Part shown: positions 60,334 through 64,000 of the stretch, piece by piece
How positions within the stretch are numbered: the first letter of the stretch is position 1
How the letters are laid out: every line of letters starts with the position of its first letter
Origin: Amorphus coralli DSM 19760
GTDB taxonomy: Bacteria > Pseudomonadota > Alphaproteobacteria > Rhizobiales > Amorphaceae
Direction of reading: 5' to 3'
Length of the DNA: 64,000 nt
Assembly: GCF_000374525.1 (NCBI RefSeq)
Contig: NZ_KB894574.1
Coordinates: forward strand, 1-64,000
Position numbers and translations under genes: made by a program
Notes under the pieces: generated by a model
Told to the model about the DNA's origin: nothing
Database searches by the model: none
The model's input: only the letters and a program-made list of their open reading frames with translations

Positions 60334-61317
60334 ATGCCAGAACCCAAGAACCAGCTCCAGACGCTGCAGCGTGCGTTCGACGTCGTCCGGGTCGTGTCGG
60401 AGGCGGAGCGTCCGCTATCGACGTCCGAGATCGCCGAGGCGATCGGAACCGGCACCACGATCGCCCACCGCATCGTCCGGTCGCTGGAGGCGAACGGCTA
60501 CCTCGTTCGCGACGCCGACAAGCGGTTCACCCGGCCTGAGAGCGGCGGCATGACCCGCACCCTCGACGAGGGGCTGCGCATCCTGCGGGAAGTGTCCGCG
60601 GCCGGGGCGCGGGGCGTCACCGCCGCGACGCTTGCCGGGCGGATGGGGCTGACCGCGAGCCAGGCGGACGCCGCCCTCGACCAGTTGGCCCGGGCCGGCC
60701 TGGTCGACACCCGCTCCGGCGGCGAATGGGCCATCTCTCCCGGCATCCTCACCTATGCCCGACCGGTTCTCAGCGAGAACGCCCAGCTGGCCGCCCTGCG
60801 CCCGCTGATGCGCGACCTCGCCGAGACCTACGGCGAGACGGTGACCTGGTTCCGCCGCGCCGGCTGGGACCAGGTGGTGGTGGAGATGATCCCGAGCATG
60901 CGGCCGGTGCGCTACGTGCTCGATCCCGGCACCCGCTTTCCGCTCTATGTCGGCGCCGGCGGCAAGGCACACCTGGCCCAGCTTCCCGGCGACGAGGTGG
61001 ACGCCTATCTCGACGGCCTCTCACCGCAGATCTTCACGCGCTTTTCCGTCGATCTCGACGCGCTGCGCCAGGAGCTCGTGCTGATCCGCTCGCGCGGCTA
61101 CGCGACGTCGATCGGGGAACGCGTGGAGGGGGCGGCGGCCGTCGCCGTGCCGGTGCCGACCCACGAGGGCGAGGTGGCCGGCGTGCTCGGCGTGATGATG
61201 CCGATCTTCCGCATCACGCCGGAGGATCTGGGCGCAATCGGCGACGACCTCGTGAGCCGTACGCGCGCACTCTTTTCCGGCGGGCTGACGCCGCCGATGA
61301 CAGGCAGGACGGGATGA
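60334..61317 (+). CDS. IclR-family regulator with tandem winged helices
   Basis: A 327-residue regulator, longer than the usual 250-280. Residues 10-65 form an IclR winged helix (LQRAFDVVRVVSEAERPLS, then SEIAEAIGTGTTIAHRIVRS). Residues 76-140 form a second, similar unit (LDEGLRILREVSAAGARGV, then AATLAGRMGLTASQADAALD). The IclR effector domain follows (150-320), with RPVRYVLDPGTRFPLYVGAG and the GGKAHL segment. It overlaps the acyl-CoA dehydrogenase gene by 4 bases, so it regulates and is co-transcribed with acyl-CoA enzymes. Confidence 0.85.
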   Translation: MPEPKNQLQTLQRAFDVVRVVSEAERPLSTSEIAEAIGTGTTIAHRIVRSLEANGYLVRDADKRFTRPESGGMTRTLDEGLRILREVSAAGARGVTAATLAGRMGLTASQADAALDQLARAGLVDTRSGGEWAISPGILTYARPVLSENAQLAALRPLMRDLAETYGETVTWFRRAGWDQVVVEMIPSMRPVRYVLDPGTRFPLYVGAGGKAHLAQLPGDEVDAYLDGLSPQIFTRFSVDLDALRQELVLIRSRGYATSIGERVEGAAAVAVPVPTHEGEVAGVLGVMMPIFRITPEDLGAIGDDLVSRTRALFSGGLTPPMTGRTG

Positions 61318-62471
61318 TCCGGGACAACGACAAGCTCGATGCGCTTCTTTCCGAGGTCCACGACTGGGTCCGCGAGGTGGCGCACCCGAACGAGGACCGC
61401 GTCGCGGAGGCCGATGAGGTTCCCGCAGAGATCGTCGCCGACATGGCGGCGCGCGGCTTCTTCGGCTGGTCGATCCCGGAAGAGTATGGCGGGCTCGGCC
61501 TGACCACCGAGGAGCTGATCCTGGGCGCGCTGGAGCTCTCCCAGTGTTCCGTTGCCTACCGGGCGCGGGTCGGCACCAACACCGGCATCGGATCGGAGGC
61601 CCTGGTCGCCGACGGCACCGAGGAGCAGAAGCGGCGCTTCCTGCCGCGGCTCGCCAGCGGCGAGGCCACCGGCTGCCTGTCGCTGACAGAGCCGAACGCC
61701 GGTTCCGATGCCTCCAACATCGAGACCACGGCGCGCCGCGACGGCGACGCCTACGTGATCGACGGCCGGAAGTGCTACATCACCAACGCGCCGATCGCCG
61801 ATCTCTTCACCGTCTTCGCGCGCACCGATCCCGACAGCACCGGCGCGCGCGGCGTCAGCGCCTTCATCGTTGAGCGCGGCACGCCGGGCCTGTCCACCAG
61901 CCCCGGCTACCGGATGATGGGCCAGGCGGGTTCGCCCGTCGGCGAAGTCATCCTGGAGAATTGCCGGGTTCCGGCGGACAACCTCATCGGCGGCGTCGAG
62001 GGCGTCGGCTTCAAGACCGCGATGAAGGTGCTGAACAAGCAGCGCATCCACCTGGCGGCGCTGTGCACCGGGCCGGCGATCCGCATGCTGGACCTGGCGC
62101 TCGACCACGCCACCACGCGCCAGCAGTCCGGCCGGCCCATCGTCGACTTCCAGCTGGTGGCCGCGCTTCTCGCCGACTGCCAGACCGAGATCCATGCCGC
62201 GCGCGCCCTGATCCTAGAGACGGCCCGGGCCCGCGACGAGGGCCGCGACATCGCGCTGGAAGCCTCGATCTGCAAGTACTTCGCCTCGGAGATGTGCGGC
62301 CGTGTGGCCGACCGCGCCGTGCAGGTATTCGGCGGCGCCGGCTACGTCGCCAACCACAGCCCCATCGAGCGCTACTACCGCGACGTGCGGCTGTTCCGGA
62401 TCTACGAGGGCACCAGCCAGATCCACCAGCTCAACATCGTCAAGCAGACGCTGCGCCGGAGGGCCTCATGA
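61314..62471 (+). CDS. Acyl-CoA dehydrogenase
   Basis: A 385-residue flavoprotein of the ACAD family. The FAD/substrate segment is TGCLSLTEPNAGSDAS, then KCYITNAPIADLFTVFART. The C-terminal half has VFGGAGYVANHSPIERYYRD and IYEGTSQIHQLNI, where the Glu of YEGTS is the catalytic base. It oxidises an acyl-CoA at the alpha-beta bond and passes electrons to ETF. The ATG at 61314 overlaps the IclR stop (ATGA) and its stop overlaps the next ATG. Confidence 0.93.
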   Translation: MIRDNDKLDALLSEVHDWVREVAHPNEDRVAEADEVPAEIVADMAARGFFGWSIPEEYGGLGLTTEELILGALELSQCSVAYRARVGTNTGIGSEALVADGTEEQKRRFLPRLASGEATGCLSLTEPNAGSDASNIETTARRDGDAYVIDGRKCYITNAPIADLFTVFARTDPDSTGARGVSAFIVERGTPGLSTSPGYRMMGQAGSPVGEVILENCRVPADNLIGGVEGVGFKTAMKVLNKQRIHLAALCTGPAIRMLDLALDHATTRQQSGRPIVDFQLVAALLADCQTEIHAARALILETARARDEGRDIALEASICKYFASEMCGRVADRAVQVFGGAGYVANHSPIERYYRDVRLFRIYEGTSQIHQLNIVKQTLRRRAS

Positions 62472-64000
62472 GCGCTCAGGCAGCCGTGCTCGAGACGAGC
62501 GTGGCGCGCACCTCCACGGACGCGCCGGACCTGGAGCGGCTGTTCCGGCCGCACGCCATCGCCGTCGTCGGCGCCACCGAGACGCCCGGCGCCGTCGGCA
62601 GCCAGGTGGTGGAGAATTTGAAGCACCATGCCTATTCCGGCACCGTCTACCCGGTGAACCCGAAATATGAGCGGGTGCACGGCTTCCCCTGCCATCCGGA
62701 CCTGGCCGCGCTGCCGGACACGCCGGACCTCGTGGCGATCGCGGTGCCGGCGAAACACGTGGCGGCGGTAGTGGAGGCGGCGGGCCGCAAGGGCATTCCG
62801 TTCGCGGTCATCTTCGCCTCCGGCTTCGCCGAGACCGGCGCGGAGGGTGAGGCACTGCAGCGCACCCTGTCGGAGACGGCGCGGCGCGCCGGCGTGCGCC
62901 TGATCGGCCCGAACTGCCAGGGCGTGATGAACATCGCCGACCGCATCCACGTGGGATTCGGCCCGCCCTACCGGCTCACCTACAAGCCCGGCTCGGTGGG
63001 CGTCGTGTCCCAGTCCGGCGCCTTCGGCAACTCGCTCATCATGGGAATGAGCGACGAGGACATCGGCATGCGCCGCTACGCCTCCACCGGCAACGAGGCC
63101 GACACCACCGCCCTGGCAATGATCGAGGGAATGGTCGAGGACGCCAACACCAGCGTCGTCGCCGCCTATATCGAGGGCTTCCGGGACGCCCGGCCGCTGC
63201 GCCGGATCGCGGCGCGCGCCCTGGAGCGCGACGTGCCTCTGGTCCTGTGGAAGGTGGGCAACTCCAAGGCCGGCGCGAGCGCCGCGGCCTCGCACACGGC
63301 CAACCTCGCCGGCGACCCGCGCTTCTACCGCGCCGCCTTCGACCAGCTCGGCATCGTCACCGCCGGCGACGTTGGCGACATGGCCGACTGCATCCGCGCG
63401 CTGTCCGCCAAGCGCTGGGCCTACGGTCCGCGCGTCGGGATCGTGACCATCTCCGGCGGCGCCGGGGTGGCCATGGCAGACCGGGCGGAGGAGCTGGGGC
63501 TTGCCATCGAGCCGTTCGCCGAGGCGACACTGGCCGACCTGCGCGAGCGGCTTCCGGCCTTCGCCTCGGTGGCCAACCCGCTGGACGTGACCGCCGGCGC
63601 GCTGACCGATCCGGACTCCGTGCGCGAGGCGATGGAAGCCGTCGCGCGGGATCCGAACGTCGACATGCTGGCCATCGCGCTGGCCGCCACGTCGGGCCCG
63701 GCGGCGGAGACCGTGACGGAGGCGCTGAAGGCGCTGGTCGCGCGCATCGATCTGCCGGTGGTGGTGGCGTGGAACGCGCCGCACGCCGGCAACGAGACCG
63801 CCTATGGCCGGTTGGACGAGACGGACATCCCGGTGTTCCCGACGCCGGGACGGGCCATCCGGGGCCTGTCCGCCGTCTACCGGTTCGGCCTGGCCAAGGC
63901 GACCCCGCCCGAGGGCCTGGAAGGCGCGGGCGCGGAACCGGCCGCGGCGACGCGCACGCTCAACGAGGCGGCATCGAAACAGGCCATCGCGGGGACGGGG
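62468..64000 (+). CDS. ADP-forming acyl-CoA synthetase / CoA-ligase (partial, cut by right edge)
   Basis: At least 511 residues of an acetyl-CoA synthetase (ADP-forming) family protein. An N-terminal CoA-binding domain (AIAVVGATETPGAVGS, VNPKYERVHGFPC) is followed by succinyl-CoA ligase-like domains with VGVVSQSGAFGNSLI, the phospho-His region ASAAASHTANLAGD, and GIVTISGGAGVAMAD. It would activate a carboxylic acid to its CoA ester at the expense of ATP, feeding the acyl-CoA dehydrogenase. The ATP-grasp part lies beyond the window. The start overlaps the upstream stop (ATGA). Confidence 0.9.
   Translation, partial: MSAQAAVLETSVARTSTDAPDLERLFRPHAIAVVGATETPGAVGSQVVENLKHHAYSGTVYPVNPKYERVHGFPCHPDLAALPDTPDLVAIAVPAKHVAAVVEAAGRKGIPFAVIFASGFAETGAEGEALQRTLSETARRAGVRLIGPNCQGVMNIADRIHVGFGPPYRLTYKPGSVGVVSQSGAFGNSLIMGMSDEDIGMRRYASTGNEADTTALAMIEGMVEDANTSVVAAYIEGFRDARPLRRIAARALERDVPLVLWKVGNSKAGASAAASHTANLAGDPRFYRAAFDQLGIVTAGDVGDMADCIRALSAKRWAYGPRVGIVTISGGAGVAMADRAEELGLAIEPFAEATLADLRERLPAFASVANPLDVTAGALTDPDSVREAMEAVARDPNVDMLAIALAATSGPAAETVTEALKALVARIDLPVVVAWNAPHAGNETAYGRLDETDIPVFPTPGRAIRGLSAVYRFGLAKATPPEGLEGAGAEPAAATRTLNEAASKQAIAGTG

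Overview
The window reads as a chromosomal segment of a high-GC alphaproteobacterium, most likely a Hyphomicrobiales (Rhizobiales) relative. The evidence is the tuf / tRNA-Gly / tRNA-Tyr / rlmB neighbourhood, the tamA-tamB pair, an alphaproteobacterial-style set of TRAP, ABC, LysR and GntR catabolic modules, and RIME-like intergenic palindromes. No rRNA, CRISPR array, insertion sequence or integrase was seen. Gene density is high, many genes overlap by 1 to 4 bases (ATGA, TGATG), and both strands are used in blocks.

Layout. 1-3.8 kb: translation region with tuf (cut by the left edge), tRNA-Gly, a VOC protein, a small GIY-YIG nuclease, tRNA-Tyr, rlmB and tRNA-Thr. 4.2-9 kb: after tRNA-Thr and a strikingly AT-rich leader comes a tightly overlapping four-gene operon (class I aldolase, D-lyxose-isomerase-like cupin, HAD phosphatase, Tat-exported flavin amine oxidase), convergent with an MFS transporter. 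9.2-12.6 kb: a ZIP-like membrane protein and an MHYT-PAS-GGDEF-EAL protein. 13-20.6 kb: tamA-tamB and a small secreted protein that may be a beta-barrel. 20.6-25.4 kb: a copper module, cueR divergent from copA / cytochrome c / DUF305 / glutaredoxin-MauE, with a readable CueR box. 25.5-31.3 kb: a YhaO-YhaN (SbcDC-like) pair and a lipid kinase. 31.3-35.3 kb: an AMACR-like CoA enzyme divergent from an unrecognised membrane transporter, then a phytase-like secreted protein.

35.4-43.4 kb: a LysR gene divergent from a seven-gene run (DegT aminotransferase, aspartate/glutamate racemase, taurine-type ABC importer, alpha/beta hydrolase, class V aminotransferase). It looks like uptake and breakdown of an amino compound whose identity cannot be read from sequence. 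43.6-46.8 kb: a CueO-like multicopper oxidase and a DHA2-type MFS exporter. 46.9-53.2 kb (minus): aldehyde dehydrogenase, SDR, TRAP transporter dctPQM and a FadR-type regulator. 53.4-60.1 kb: a potABCD-type importer with an MBL hydrolase and a ureohydrolase, divergent from a LysR gene. 60.3-64 kb: an IclR-family regulator with two N-terminal winged helices, overlapping an acyl-CoA dehydrogenase and an ADP-forming acyl-CoA synthetase cut by the right edge.

The most unusual structural signal is a family of 44-base hairpin elements in four tandem pairs. Each pair begins 0-12 bases after the stop codon of a different gene (VOC, DHA2 MFS, SDR, aldehyde dehydrogenase) and always has the same orientation relative to that gene. 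Across copies the stems differ in sequence but stay complementary, while the loop and an internal bulge are largely constant. That pattern suggests a conserved 3'-UTR structure.
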